Below are positions 47,820-60,640 of a DNA stretch of 64,000 nt, one piece after another. This stretch comes from Molossus alvarezi (Eukaryota > Chordata > Mammalia > Chiroptera > Molossidae): contig CM073891.1 of NCBI GenBank assembly GCA_037176705.1, positions 53,384,571-53,448,570 on the forward strand, in the 5' to 3' direction. The first letter of the stretch is position 1. Each line of letters starts with the position of its first letter. The position numbers were made by a program, and so were the translations under genes. The notes beneath the pieces are model-generated. The model worked only from the letters and a program-made list of their open reading frames with translations. It was not told the DNA's origin and did not search any database.

Positions 47820-47932
47820 TCTCATAGATTCTTTTATATTTTTTAACGCTCAAATCTCATAGAAATCTAGAATTGATGCAGAGGAAAGAAGAGAGATATT
47901 TGAGCATTAAAAAATATAAAAGAATCTACGAG
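47820..47932. repeat. Inverted repeat (~33-bp arms) in old L1 ORF1 start
   Basis: 'tagattcttttatatttttt' and onward at about 47826-47858 is the near reverse complement of 'aaaaaatataaaagaatcta' at about 47893-47928. The arms pair almost perfectly with a ~35-base loop. Best read as an L1 inversion breakpoint. Confidence 0.7.
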
Positions 47933-49593
47933 AACTATCTGACTATCAGAAAGAGCACTATAAGAATAATAGGCATACCAAAAGATGAAGGTAAGGAGAA
48001 AAGAACAGAGAGCCCATTCAAACAAATGATTGATAAGAACTTCCCAAACTTATGGAAAGTACTAATTTGTCAAATCCAAGAAGAAAACAGAACATCTAAT
48101 TACCTCAATCCAAACAGGTCTTATTCAAGGCACATTGTATTAAAACTGTCAAAAAGTAATAATGATAGAATTCTAAGGCAGCTAGAAAAAAAGAAGAAAG
48201 TAACCAATAAAGGAAACTCCATTAAGTTATCATCTTAATGCTACTCAGCAGAAACTCCACAAACTACAAGAGAGTGGAACCAAACATGCAAACTACTGAG
48301 AGAAATAACCAGCCAAGAATAATATATCCAGAAAAGTTATCCTTTAAATATGAAAGAGAAATAAAGACTTTTCCAGACAAACAGAAGCTAAGGGAGTTTA
48401 TCACCAGAAGACCTCCATTGCAGGAAACACTCAAGGGGGTTTTCTACCTGCAACAAAGAACAAAAGGTCACAAAACTATGAGTAAGATCACCAACAAACT
48501 TACACCATAAACAGGAATAATTTGTGACAGAAAATCTAAAAGGGGAGGGGTAAAGGTCAGAATTTGCAAAGAAGGATAGAAATCAGATGCATTCAAAAGA
48601 AAAGGTACTATTATTATATATGAAACTTTCTTTTTCATAAACCTAATGGTAACCATACACAAAAACTCCAAACTGAGACACACAATCTTAAAAAAGGAGG
48701 AAACAGGAAAGAGATATGGAATACCACCAAACAAAAGCAACATACAGAAACACAAACGAAAAGAACTAATGGAGAGGGAGGAAAAATGGCGGTGGAGTGA
48801 ACGGAGCTACACAGACCGTCTCCCAGAACCAAATTGGAATTACAACTATAACACAGACAAATCGACGGGAAAAACCAACAGCAAAGCAGCTTGCGAGGAC
48901 CATATAACGAGGGACACTGACTCCATCCCGGTAGGCTTGCGAAGGCGCGAGACGGGGGCTGGGAGCCCACGGTCGGCAGCTCGGCAGCAGCCTTAGCTGG
49001 GAGCAGCCCTTGGGTTACACTCCCAGGCGGCTCCACAGAGCAGCAGGGACAGAGGCTGAAACAGCCACAGCCACTCACCTTGGGCTCCAGCAGAGGGAGG
49101 GCAGACTGGACTGCAGCTATGACGGGACACTCGGGATCTGGAGGGTGCTCAGAGCTTTGGCTGAGTACAGCCACTAAGAACGGTGGCCATATTGCTCCTT
49201 CACAGGGCTCTGAGAGAGGCAGCAGCCCCTCCCTCGGAGATCCAACCCCACCCTGTGGGCCATTGAAGTGCTAATTGAGGCTCACTAATGACCAGCATCT
49301 GCCCCACCCTCGGGAAATCCCCTTGTGCTAAGCACCTGAGGGAGCTTTTCAATCAACTGACAACCCAAAACTCATCAAGTAACCTAGACTGCTAGCCTCC
49401 AGGCAAAAAGCTAGAGGATAACAGTACCTTTCCTGGGCTGGCAACTTCAACCAGGAAAGTAAGACTTGACAGTGCTGTTCAACGTGGGTCCTCCCTTGCT
49501 CATCTAAACACAGGAGAGGGAGCCACAAACAGCAGAACACCAACACCCACAGGGAGAACTTGACAGGCTCCAAAGCCCACAGTGATAGCCAAA

Positions 49594-50474
49594 ATGGTGA
49601 AACACAGAAACAGAAGCCAAATGAAAGAGCAAGGGACCTCCACCGAAGATGAGATCAATGTGGAGCAATTAGGCATGTTAACAGAGCTAGAATTCAGAGC
49701 CATGATCTTGAGGAAGCTGAACAGCATGAGTAAGGACATAGAGACACTGAAAATAAGCCAATTGGAAATTAAAAACCAACAAGAAGAGATAAAAAATGAC
49801 ATATCAGAAATGAAAAACACATTGGAAGGTTTAAAAAGCAGAGTAAAGGAAGCTGAGGACCGGATCAGTGAATTAGAAGACAGGGTAGAAAAAAATCAAC
49901 CAATCAGAAAAACAAAAGGAAAAAATTATTAAAAAACAGGAAGACAGCTTAAGAGAACTATGGGACAACTGGAAACGTAATAATATTCGCATCATAGGAG
50001 TCCCCGAAGAAGAAGAAAATGAGCAAGGGATAGAGAATATATTCAAAAAAATAGTGAGAGAAAACTTCCCTAATTTGGTGAAGGAAGAAGGCATTCAAGT
50101 TCAAGAAGCACAGAGAGTCCCAAGTAAGAAGAACCCAAACAGGCCCACACCAAGACATAGTAATTAAAATGCCACAAATTAAAGACAAAGAGAGAATCCT
50201 AAAAGCAGCAAGAGATAAGCAACAGGTTACCTACAAAGGGAACCCCATAAGGCTCTCAGCTGACTTCTCACAAGAAACACTACAGGCCAGAAGAGAATGG
50301 CATGAAGTAATCAAGGTCATGAAAAACAAGAATCTGAATCCAAGACTACTCTACCCAGCAAGGCTATCGTTCAAAATAGAAGATCAAATAAAGAGCTTCC
50401 CTGACAAAAAAAGGCTAAGGGAATACATTAGCACCAAACCAGCACTGCAAGAAATGTTTAAAGGACTGCTGTAA
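49594..50474 (+). pseudogene. L1 ORF1 (copy E), one frameshift
   Basis: ATG at 49594 (MVKHRNRSQMKEQG). A coiled coil with heptads (LEGLKSRVKEAEDRISELED) runs to about residue 100. A one-base excess in the A-run at about 49888-49894 shifts the frame and causes a stop at 49930-49932. The remaining RRM and C-terminal domain (RILKAARDKQQVTYKG, LNPRLLYPARLSF, ending ALQEMFKGLL) is open in another frame to 50474. Otherwise it looks intact, typical of a recent copy. In active L1s the product is a nucleic-acid chaperone of the L1 particle. Confidence 0.9.
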
Positions 50475-50519
50475 TTAGCAGTAGAAATGGGAAGAAAAAT
50501 AGAACCACACTAAACAAAA

Positions 50520-53500
50520 ATGGCAATAAATAAGTACATATCAATAATCACCTTAAACATAAATGGATTGAATGCTCCCATAAAAAGACACAGAGTAGCT
50601 GCTTGGATAAGAAAGCATGACTCATCTATATGTTGTTTACAAGACACTCACCTCTCAACAAAAGACTCACATAGGTTGAAAGTGAAGGGATGGGAAAAAA
50701 ATTTTCCAAGCAAATGGAAAGCAAAAAAAAAGCTGGGGTAGCAATTCTCATATCTGATAAAATAGATTTCAAAATGAAGACCATAACTAGAGACAAAGAA
50801 GGCCACTATATAATATTTAAAGGATCTATCCAACAGGAAGATGTAACCTTGATAAACATATATGCACCCAATACAGGAGCACCAAAATATATTAAAAATC
50901 TTCTGGAGGACTTCCAAGGAGAAATCAACAACAATACAATCATAGCAGAGGACTTCAACACCCCGTTGACAGCACTGGATAGATCCTCTAGGCAAAAAAT
51001 TAGCAAGGAAACAGAGACTCTAAATGAAGCACTAGACCAAATGGATTTAATAGATATCTACAGAGAATTACACCCCAAAACTACAGAATACACATTCCTC
51101 TCAAGTGCACATGGGACATTGTCAAAGATAGACCACATGATAGGACACAAACTAAATCTCTACAAGTTTAAGAAGATTGAAATCATATCAAGCATCTTCC
51201 CAGATCACAATGGCATGAAACTAGAAATCAATTGCAACAAGAACATGCAAAGACATTGGAACACAAGGAGGCTAAATAGCATGCTATTAAACAATGAATG
51301 GGTTACTTGGAGATCAAGGAAGAAATTAAAAACTTTCTGGAAACCATTGAAAATGAACACACAACAAGACAAAATCTATGAGATGCAGCGAAAGCAGTTC
51401 TGAGAGGGAAGTTCATAGCACTACAGGCCTACCTCAAAAAACAAGAAAAATTTCTAATTGACTGTCTAATCTCACAACTTAAAGAATTAGAAAGCAAACA
51501 AAAAGAAAACCCCAGAGCAAGTAGAAGGAAGGAAATAGCAAAGATCAGAGCAGAAATAAATGACATAGAGACCAAAAAAAAAAATTCAAAGGATCAATGA
51601 AACAAAGAGCTGGTTTTTCGAAAAGATAAACAAGACTGATGGACCCTTAGGTAGGCTCACCAAGAAACAAAGAGAGAGAAGCCAAATACACAAAATCAGA
51701 AATGAAAGAGGAGAAGTAACAACCAACACCACAGAAATACAAAAGATCATTAACAACTACTATGAACAACTATATGGCAACAACAACCAACACCACGGAA
51801 ATACAAAAGATCATTAACAACTACTATGAACAACTATATGGCAACAAATTCGACAATCTAAGTGAAATGGACAAATTTCTAGAAACACACCGTCTCCCAA
51901 AACTATTCCCGGAAGAGATAGAAAACGTGAACAGACCAATAACAACTAAGGAAATTGAAGAGGTAATCAAGACTCTCCCAGTAAACAAAAGCCCAGGCCC
52001 AGATGGCTTCACGGGGGAGTTTTACCGAACATTCAAAAAAGAACTAACACCCATTCTCCTCAAACTATTTCAAAAAATTCAAGAAGAAGGAAGACTTCCA
52101 AACACGTTCTATGAGGCCACCATAATTCTAATTCCAAAACCAGAAAAAGACACTACATTGAAAGAAAACTACAGGCCAATATCCCTGATGAACATAGACA
52201 CCAAATCCTGAACAAAATATTAGCAAATCGGATCCAGAAATGCATCAAAAAAATTATTCACCATGACCAAGTGGGATTCATTCCAGGGATGCAAGGCTGG
52301 TACAATATTTGCAAATCAATAAACGTGATACACCACATAAGCAAAATGAAGAATAAAAACCACATGATCATATCAATAGATGCTGAAAAAGCATTCAACA
52401 AAATCCAGCATCCATTTCTGATAAAAACGCTCAGCAATGTAGGAATAGAGGGATCATATCTTGACATAATAAATGCCATATATGAAAGACCTACAGCCAA
52501 CATCATACTCAATGGACAGAAACTAAAATCATTTCCATTAAGAACAGGAACAAGACAGGGATGTCCACTTTCGCCACTCTTATTTAACATTGTCCTGGAA
52601 GTCTTAGCCACAGCAATCAGACATGAAGAAAAAATAAAAGGGATCCAAATTGGAAAGGAGGAAGTGAAACTGTCATTATTTGCAGATGACATGATATTAT
52701 ACATAGAAAACCCTAAAGACTCCATCAAAAATCTACTAGACTTAATAAATGAATTTGGCAAAGTAGCAGGATACAAAATTAACCTCAAGAAATCGACGGC
52801 ATTCTTGTACATGAATGATGAACTCACAGAAAGAGAAACTGAAAAAACAATCCCATTTACCATCGCGCCAAAAAAATTACGATACCTAGGAATAAACTTA
52901 ACCAAAGAAGTAAAGGACCTATTTGCAGAAAACTACAGGTCATTGAAAAAAGAAATAGAGGAAGATATAAAAAAGTGGAAGCACATACCCTGTTCATGGA
53001 TTGGAAGAATTAACATCATTAAAATGTCCATACAACCCAAAGCAATCTATAGATTCAATGCAATCCCCATCAAAATACCAACGACATATTTCATAGAACT
53101 AGAACAAATACTTCAAAAGTTCATATGGAACCAAAAAAGACCCCGAATAGCCATAGCAATCTTGAAAAAAAAGAACAAAGTAGGTGGGATCACAATACCA
53201 GATATCAGGTTATACTACAAAGCGACTGTAACCAAAACAGCCTGGTACTGGCACAAGAACAGGCATGTAGACCAGTGGAACAGAACTGAAAACCCAGAAA
53301 TGGACCCAAGGCAATACGCTCAATTAATATTTGACAAGTGGCAAGAGCATACAGTGGAGTAAAGACAGCCTCTTTAATAAATGGTGTTGGGAAAATTGGA
53401 CAGCTACATGCAAAAAAATGAAACTAGACCATCAACTTACACCATACACAAAAATAAACTCAAAATGGATAAAAGACTTAAATGTGACCCGTGAATCCAT

Positions 53501-54407
53501 AAAAATTCTAGCAGAAAATGTAGGCAACAAAATTTCGGACATCATACGGAGCAGAATTTTCACTGATACATCACCTAAGGCAACAGAAATAAAGGAGAAA
53601 ATGAACACATGGGACTACATCAAACTAAAAAGCTTCTGCACAGCAAAAGAAACAATCATCAAAATGGAAAGGCAACCCACTGTATGGGAGAACATCATTG
53701 CCAATGATGTATCAGATAAGGGGTTAATTTCCAATATATATAGAGTGCTCCTACAACTCAACAAAAGGAAGACAAAGAACCCAATTAAAAAATGGGCAGA
53801 GGAGCTGAATAGACACCTCTCCAAACAGGACATACAAATGGCCAAAAGACATATGAAGAAATGCTCAACATCACTAATCATCAGAGAGATGCAAATTAAA
53901 ACAACAATGAGGTATCACCTCATACCTGTCAGAATGGCCGCCATCAACAAATCATCAAACAACAAGTGTTGGCGAGGGTGTGGAGAAAAGGGGACTCTAA
54001 TACACTGCTGGTGGGAATGCAGACTGGTGCAGCCGCTATGGAAAACAATATGGTGCTACCTCAAAAAATTAAAAATTGAACCTCCATTTGACCCAGTGAT
54101 CCCACTGCTGGGAATGTACCCTAAGAAGCCTGAAACACCAATCAGGAAGAATATATGTACCCCCATGTTCATAGCAGCACTATTTACAATAGCTAAGATC
54201 TGGAAACAGCCCAAGTGTCCACCAGTAGATGAATGGATAAAAAAGCTGTGGTACATATACACAATGGAGTACTTTGCAGCGGTAAGAAAGAAAGATCTCT
54301 TATCCTTTGAGACGACATGGAGGGACCTGGAAAGTATTATTGTAAGTGAAAGAAGCCAAGCAGAAAAAGACAAATACCACATGATCTCACTTATATATGG
54401 AATATAA
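50520..54407 (+). pseudogene. L1 ORF2 (copy E), several frameshifts
   Basis: ATG at 50520 (MAINKYISIITLNINGLNAP). The endonuclease domain is open in two frames to 51403, with GDFNTPL changed to EDFNTPL. Breaks: A-run near 50725, a lost base near 51308, stops at 51404-51760, a 64-bp tandem duplication at 51721-51848, a lost base near 52205, and two lost bases near 53337. The RT domain is open at 52271-53362 with DAEKAF and FADDMILY. The C-terminal zinc knuckle [18 protein letters not shown] (CX3CX7HX4C) is intact near 53970-54025. In the family this is the endonuclease/reverse transcriptase; here it cannot be made whole. Confidence 0.92.
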
Positions 54408-54481
54408 TGAACATAACAGTCTGAGGAATACAGTAGACCCAGAAACATGGAAGTAGGGCACAGACTGACATCCCTCAGAAG

Positions 54482-54508
54482 AGGGGGTGGGGGGGTGGGG
54501 GGGTGGGA
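54482..54508 (+). other. G-rich tract in L1 3'UTR (G-quadruplex candidate)
   Basis: Four runs of three or more G separated by single T (gggggtggggggggtggggg-like) in the 3'UTR of copy E. Related but weaker G-rich stretches occur in the other L1 3'UTRs of the window. Confidence 0.75.
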
Positions 54509-55214
54509 AGAGATAAACCACAGAACTTATATGCATGTATGCATGACCAATGGACATGGACAACTAAGCCGGGGACGGGGCAGAGGTGGGGTGGTGTGGG
54601 GGGTGCCAATGGGGTAAAAAGTTAAAATATCTGTAACAAAAAAATAAATAAAAAATTCATAAAAAAAAAGAACTAATGGAGACACAGAGCTACCAGAAAA
54701 CAAAAGATAAAATGATTATAGGAAATCCTAGTAAATCAATAGCTACCCTAAATGTAAATGGACTGAATTCACAAATAAAATGGCACAGAGTATCAGGTTG
54801 GATCAAAAAACTAAACAACCATATGCTGCCTTCATGAATCACATCTGTGTTGCAAAGACAATGATTGACTCAAAGTGAAAGGGTAGAAAATGATTCTCCA
54901 AGCAAATAGCATCCACCAAAAAGCAGGTATAACCACACTTTTATCTGACAAAATAGATTTCAAGATAACAAAGGTAACAAGAGACAAAGGTGGACATTTT
55001 ATAATGATAAAGAGGACACTACATCAAGAAGACCTAACACTTCTCAATATATATATGCACTCCATCAGAGAGCACAGAAATATATAAGCAACTACTAACA
55101 GAAGCAAAGGGAGAATTTGACAAAAATGCTATCATACTTGGGGACCTAACTACTTCATTGACAACTCTGTATGTATTATCCAAACAGAAAATCCATAAAG
55201 AACTAAAGGTCTTA

Positions 55215-55407
55215 GTCCTAACCAGGTGGCTTAGTTGGTTGGAGCATTGTCTCATACACTAGAAGTTTGTGAGTTTGATTCCTGGTCAGGGCACATACCT
55301 AGGCTGTGGATTCAATCCCCATCTGGTGCACATGGGAGGCAACTCTCTCTCTCCAATTCTCCCTCTCTAAAATCAATTAAAAAAATCCTCAGGTGAGGAT
55401 TAAAAAA
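55215..55407 (+). mobile_element. Ves-type SINE, followed by (AAAT)n to 55455
   Basis: Head 'tcctaaccaggtggcttagt', 'gtttgattcctggtcagggc', CT-rich stretch, 'aatcctcaggtgaggatt', then about eleven AAAT units. Lies in ORF2 of host L1 copy 2. Confidence 0.88.
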
Positions 55408-55454
<47 letters not shown>

Positions 55455-55455
55455 A
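55408..55455 (+). repeat. (AAAT)n microsatellite at SINE tail
   Basis: Continuous AAAT units grown from the SINE tail. Confidence 0.9.
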
Positions 55456-55937
55456 TGCAGACCTTAAATGACACATTAGACCCAATGGACATAATTGACA
55501 TTTATAGAGCCTTTCATCCCAGAACATCAGAATATACATTCGCTTCCAGGGCACATGGAACATTCTCAAGGATAGACCATATGTTGGGTCACAAAACTAG
55601 CCTCAACAAATTCAAGAAGATTGAAATCATACCAAGCATATTCTCTGACCACAATTCTTTGAAATTAGAAATCAACACCAAAATGGAAGTAAAGAAACCC
55701 ACAAATATGTAGATTAAAAAATATACTATTAAAAAATGCCTTTGTCAAAGAAGAAATTAAAGGTGAGATCGAAAGATACATTGAAACAAATGAGAATGAC
55801 AATATGGTGGATCAAAACAACTGGTATGCAGCGAAAGCAGTAATAAGAGGGAAGTTTATATCATTACAGACTTATCTTAAGAAACAAGGGAGAGCCAAGT
55901 AAATAATCTAACTACATCTTAAAGAACTAGAAAAAGA

Positions 55938-56187
55938 GCCCTGGCCGGTTTGGCTCAGCGGTTGGAGCATCGGCCTGCGGTACAGAGAGACCCGCGTTCG
56001 GTTCCCGCTAAGGGCACGTACCTCGGTTGCAGTTTGTCCCCGGCCCTGGTTGGTCGTGCGGGTGGCAGCCACTCGATGTGCCCCTTCACATCGATGTTTC
56101 TCTCTCTCTTCCTCTCTCTCCCTCCTGCTCTATCTGATCAAAAAAAAATGGAAAAATGTCCTTGGGTGAGGATTAAAAAAAAAAAAA
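55938..56187 (+). mobile_element. Ves SINE, least decayed copy
   Basis: Head 'gccctggccggtttggctca' with A-box-like 'ggctcagcggttgg' and B-box-like 'gttcggttcccgc'. Body 'cggttgcagtttgtccccgg', CT-rich tail, long A-run. A perfect 17-base duplication (aaagaactagaaaaaga) at 55921-55937 and 56188-56204. Its high similarity to a clean Ves sequence and intact duplication suggest recent insertion. Confidence 0.95.
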
Positions 56188-57724
56188 AAAGAACTAGAAA
56201 AAGAAAAAAAGCAGCCAAAGTCAACAGAAGAAAGGAAATTATAATAATTACAGCCGAATTCAATGAAATAGAGAACAAAAAGATTATATAAAAAATTAAT
56301 ACAACAAAGAGCTGGTTCTTTGGAAAGATTAATAAAAGTGACAAACCCCTGGCTAGATTTACTAAGGAAAAAAGAGAAAAGACTCATATAAACATAATTA
56401 GAAATGCAAAAGAAGTTACCACAGACATCACAGATATACAAAGGATCATACTAGAATACTAGGAAGGCCTACATGCTACCAAACTCAACAATGTGGAAGA
56501 AATGAATAATTTCCTAGAAATATATAACCTTCCCGGACTGAATCATGAAGAAATGGGAAATCTAAATAGACTGATCAACAGTGAGGAAACTGAAACAACC
56601 ATCAAAAACCTCCCCCAAAATACAGTCAGGATCAGATGACTTCACTAGTTTATTCCACAAAATATTCAAAGATTTAATATCTATCCTCAAACTCTTACAA
56701 AAAAAATTAAAGAAGAGGCAATACTTCCTAATAGATTTTTTGAGGTCAATGTAACCTTGATACCAAAACGTAGCAAAGAACTCACACACCCCTACAGACT
56801 AACATCTCTGATGAATACAGATACAAAAATCCTAAAAAAAAAACCAAAAAACTAGCAAATCAAAGATAACAATACGTTAAAAAATAATACATCATAATCA
56901 AGTGGGGTTCATTCGTGGGGTACAAGAATGGTTCAACATACACGAATTGATCAATATAATACACCACACTAAGAAAACAAAGGATAGGACTTGAAAAAAG
57001 GCAGCAGAGTGAATGGAAGCTACACTGACTATCTCCCAGGACCAAACTGGAATTTCAGCTAATATAAAGACAAATCTTCAGGAAAAATCAACAGAAAAGC
57101 AGCTAGAGAGAACCCATTTAACCAGGGATTTAAAGAGGACACCATATTGAGCCTGGTAGGAACTGCAGAGGAGCAAGAGAGTGGGCTGGGAGCACAGAGA
57201 CAGCAGCTGAGGACTGTTTTAGCTGTGAGCAACTCCCTCTGAATAGTGCCAGTTAAAACCCCAAGCTGGATCCACAGTGTAAAGTAGCGGGATAGGAAAC
57301 AGCACCCACATAACACCTGGCTGAGATCACCAGAGCTGAGGCTTTGTGTGGCAAGGAGAGGTAAAAGGGAAAACAACGGCAGGGCACTAAATTAGCTACA
57401 ACTACTCACATTGGCCACTGGCAGAAGGAGAGCAGACTGGACTGGAATTGTGTGAAGAGAGTCAGGGGTTCACAGAGCTGGGAAGGAGGACACCAGAAGT
57501 TTTGTGCTGAGTCACTCCCCCATAGGACAGTGGCCATATTACTCAAAGAGCCTCTTCCCAGAGCCATGGGGAGAAGCAACAGCCTCTCCCTCAGAAATTT
57601 AATACCACAAGGCCAAGTCAGAGAAATGCAAATGAGGCTCACTAACAACAAGAATCAGCCAGCAAGCAATTGCCCCACCACCTGGAAAATTTGGCAGGCT
57701 CCAAAACCCACTGAGAAAGCCAAA

Positions 57725-58839
57725 ATGGTGAAACAGAGAAACAATCCCAAATGAAAAAACAAGAGAATTCTACAGAAGAAGAAATAAATGACATGCAATT
57801 AAGGAAGTTGTCAGAGGTAGAATTCAGAGTAGCAATTATAAGGAAGCTCAACAGCATGAGTAAGAGGCTGAACAGCATGAGTAAAGATATAGAAATATAT
57901 GTCTGGCTGGTGTGGCTCAGTGGTTGAGTGTCAACCCATGCACCAAGAGGTTGCCAGTTCAATTCCTGGTCAGGACACATGCCCAGGTTGTGAGCCCAGT
58001 CCCCAGTGGGGGGCATGCAGGAGGTGGCCAATTAATGTTCTCTCTCATTGATGTTTCTACCTCTCTCTGTAAAATCAATGAAGAAAAAAAAAGTTTTTTT
58101 TTTTAAAGGAAAGATATAGGAACAATAAAATCAACCGACTGAAAATGAAAAACCACCAAGCAGAAATGAAGAATGACATAGCAGAAATAAAGCACACAAT
58201 GGAAGGAATAATCAGCAGAGTAGAAGAAGCTGAGGACCAGATCAGTGAATTAGAAGACAGGGTAGAAAAAAAATCAGAGAACCAAAAAGATAAAACAATT
58301 GAAAACCTGAAGACACCTTAAGAGAACTATGGTGCAAACATTACAACATCTGCATCATAGGAGTTCCAGAAGAAAAGAAAATGAGCAAGGGTTAGAGGAT
58401 ATATTTGAAGAAATAGTGACAGAAAACTTCCTCAATGTGGTAAAGAAAAAAAGGCATACTAAGTTCAAGAAGCACAGAGAACCCCATGTAAGAATAACCC
58501 GAACCGGCCCACACCAAGACACATAGTAATTAAAATGCCAAAACTTAAACACAAAGAAAGAATCCTAGAGGCAACAAGAGATAAGCAACAGATTATCTAC
58601 AAAGGAACCCCCATAAGGCTATCAGCTGACTTCTCAACAGAAACACTACAGGCCAGAAGGGAATAGCATGAAATAATCAAGGTCATGAAAAACAAGGATC
58701 TGAATACAAGACTACTCTATCCAGCAAGGCTATCATTTAAAATAGGCGAAATAAAAATATTCCCAGACAAAAAAAAAGGCTAAGGGAATACATTAGCACT
58801 AAACCTGCATTGCAAGAAATGTTAAAAGGACTGCTATAA
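57725..58839 (+). pseudogene. L1 ORF1 (copy F), broken by a SINE
   Basis: ATG in 'ccaaaatggtgaaacag'. The N-terminal part is open for a few dozen codons. A Ves SINE (57896-58109) splits the coiled-coil region, with further frame breaks after it. The C-terminal RNA-binding part ends at CTG CTA TAA (58837-58839). Confidence 0.85.
57896..58109 (+). mobile_element. Ves-type SINE in L1 ORF1
   Basis: Head 'gtctggctggtgtggctcag', 'caccaagaggttgccagttc', 'gcatgcaggaggtggccaat', CT-rich tail. Duplication aaagatatagaaa / aaagatatagga around it. Confidence 0.88.
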
Positions 58840-60605
58840 TAAGCAGAAGGAATAGGAAGAGAAACATAAACATTATAAACAAAAATGGCAATAAATAAGT
58901 ACATATCAATAATCACCTTAAATGTAAATGGATTAAATGATCCCATCAAAAGACAGAGAGTAGCTGAATGGATAAGAAAGCATGACTCATATATATGTTT
59001 TTACAAGAGACCCACCTCACAACAAAAAACTCACATAGGTTGAAAGTGAACACATGGACAAACATTTTCCAAGCAAACAGAAAAGAAAAAAAGCTGGGGT
59101 AGCAATACTCATATCTGATAAAACACTTCAAAATGAAGGCCATAGGAAGAGACAAAGAAAGCCACTACATAATATTGAAAGGATCTATCCAACAGGAGGA
59201 TAAAACATTGGAAAACATATATGCACCCAATATAAGAGCACCAAAATACATTTAAAAACTTCAGGAGGAGAAAATCAATAGCAATACAATCAGCAAGGGA
59301 CTTCAACACCCCATTGACATCACTGGATAGATCCTCGAGACAAAAAATTAGCAAGGAAACAGAGACTTTAAATGATGTACTAGATCAAATGGATTTAATA
59401 GATATCTACAGAGAATTACATAGCAAAGCTGCAGAATTCACATTCTTCTCAAGTGCACATGGGACATTCTCAAAGATAGACTACATGTTAGGATACAAAC
59501 TAAGTCACTACAAGTTCAAGAAGACTGAAATCATATCAAGCATCTTCTCAGATCACAGTGGCATGAAACTAGAAATTAATTACAATGAAAACAGTCAAAA
59601 ACATTCAAACACATGGAGGCTAAATAGCATGTTTTTAAACAATAAATGGCTTACCAAGGAGATCAAGAAAGAAATTAAAAACTTCCAGGAAACCAATGAA
59701 AGTAAACACACAACAACACAAAATCTATGGACTGCAGTGAAAGCAGTTCTGAGAGGGAAGTTCACAGCACTACAGGCCTGCCTCAAGAAACAAGAAAAAT
59801 TTCTAACTGAATTTCCAACCCTACAACTTAAAGAACTAGAAGGTAAACAAAGAGAAAAACCCAGAACAAGTAGAAGAAAAGAAATAGCAAAGGTCAGAGT
59901 AGAAATAAATGACAGAGAGACTACCAAATAAAGAAAGAAAGAATTCAAAAGATCAACAAAACAAAGAGCTGGTTCATTGAAAAGATAAACGAGATTGATG
60001 ACCCTTTAGCCACACTCACAAAGAAACAAAGAGGACCCAAATAAACAAAATTTTAAAAGAAAGAGAAGTAACAACTGACGCCACAGAAATATAAAACATC
60101 ATTAAAAAAATACTATGAACAATTATACGCCAATAAATTGGACAATCTAAGTGAAATGGACAAATTTCTAGAAACACATAGTCTCTCAAAACTGAACCAG
60201 GAAGAGATTGAAAACTTGAACAGACCAATAACAACTAAGAAAATTGAAGATGTAATCAAGAAATTTCCAGCAAACAAAAGCCCAGGCTTCACAGGGTGGT
60301 TTTACCAAACTCTCAAAGAAGAACTAACACCCATTCTCCTCAAACTATTCCAAAAATCCAAGAGGAAGAATGACTTCCAAACTCATTTTATGAGGCTAGC
60401 ATAATTCTAATTCCAAAACCATATAAAGACACTATGAGAAAGAATACTACAGGCCAATATCCCTGATGAACATAAATGTCAAAATCCTTAACAAAATATT
60501 AGCCAATCAGATCAGAATACATTAAAAAATTATTCACCATGACCAAGGGGATTCATCCAAGGGATGCAAGGCTGGTATAATATTTGCAAATCAATAAATG
60601 TGATA

Positions 60606-60640
60606 TGGAGCACACCCCGCACGAGGAAGAAAAATAAATA
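60606..60640 (+). repeat. 35-bp micro-insertion with A-rich tail and duplication
   Basis: 'tggagcacaccccgcacgag' plus gaag and an A-rich end, flanked by aataaatgtgata at 60593-60605 and 60641-60653. Absent from the matching place in copies D and E. Confidence 0.8.

Larger units (their letters stand above)
48776..54665 (+). mobile_element. Young full-length L1 (copy E)
   Basis: Perfect 17-base target-site duplication aaaagaactaatggaga at 48759-48775 and 54666-54682. Layout: 818-bp 5'UTR beginning 'gggaggaaaaatggcggtgg', ORF1 49594-50474, short spacer, ORF2 50520-54407, G-rich 3'UTR, A-rich tail. The best preserved L1 in the window, but both ORFs carry frameshifts, so it is not autonomous. Confidence 0.95.

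Noticed and set aside
52271..53362. Intact reverse-transcriptase gene
   Set aside because: The RT domain is open for 363 codons but is only a section of a frameshifted L1 ORF2; nothing suggests a separate domesticated gene.
55408..55455. AAAT array as a functional tandem array
   Set aside because: Ordinary microsatellite growth from a SINE tail.
55938..56020. tRNA gene on the basis of A- and B-box-like motifs
   Set aside because: The motifs belong to the tRNA-derived head of a Ves SINE with a poly-A tail and target-site duplication; no cloverleaf-complete tRNA is present. The same holds for the other SINE heads.
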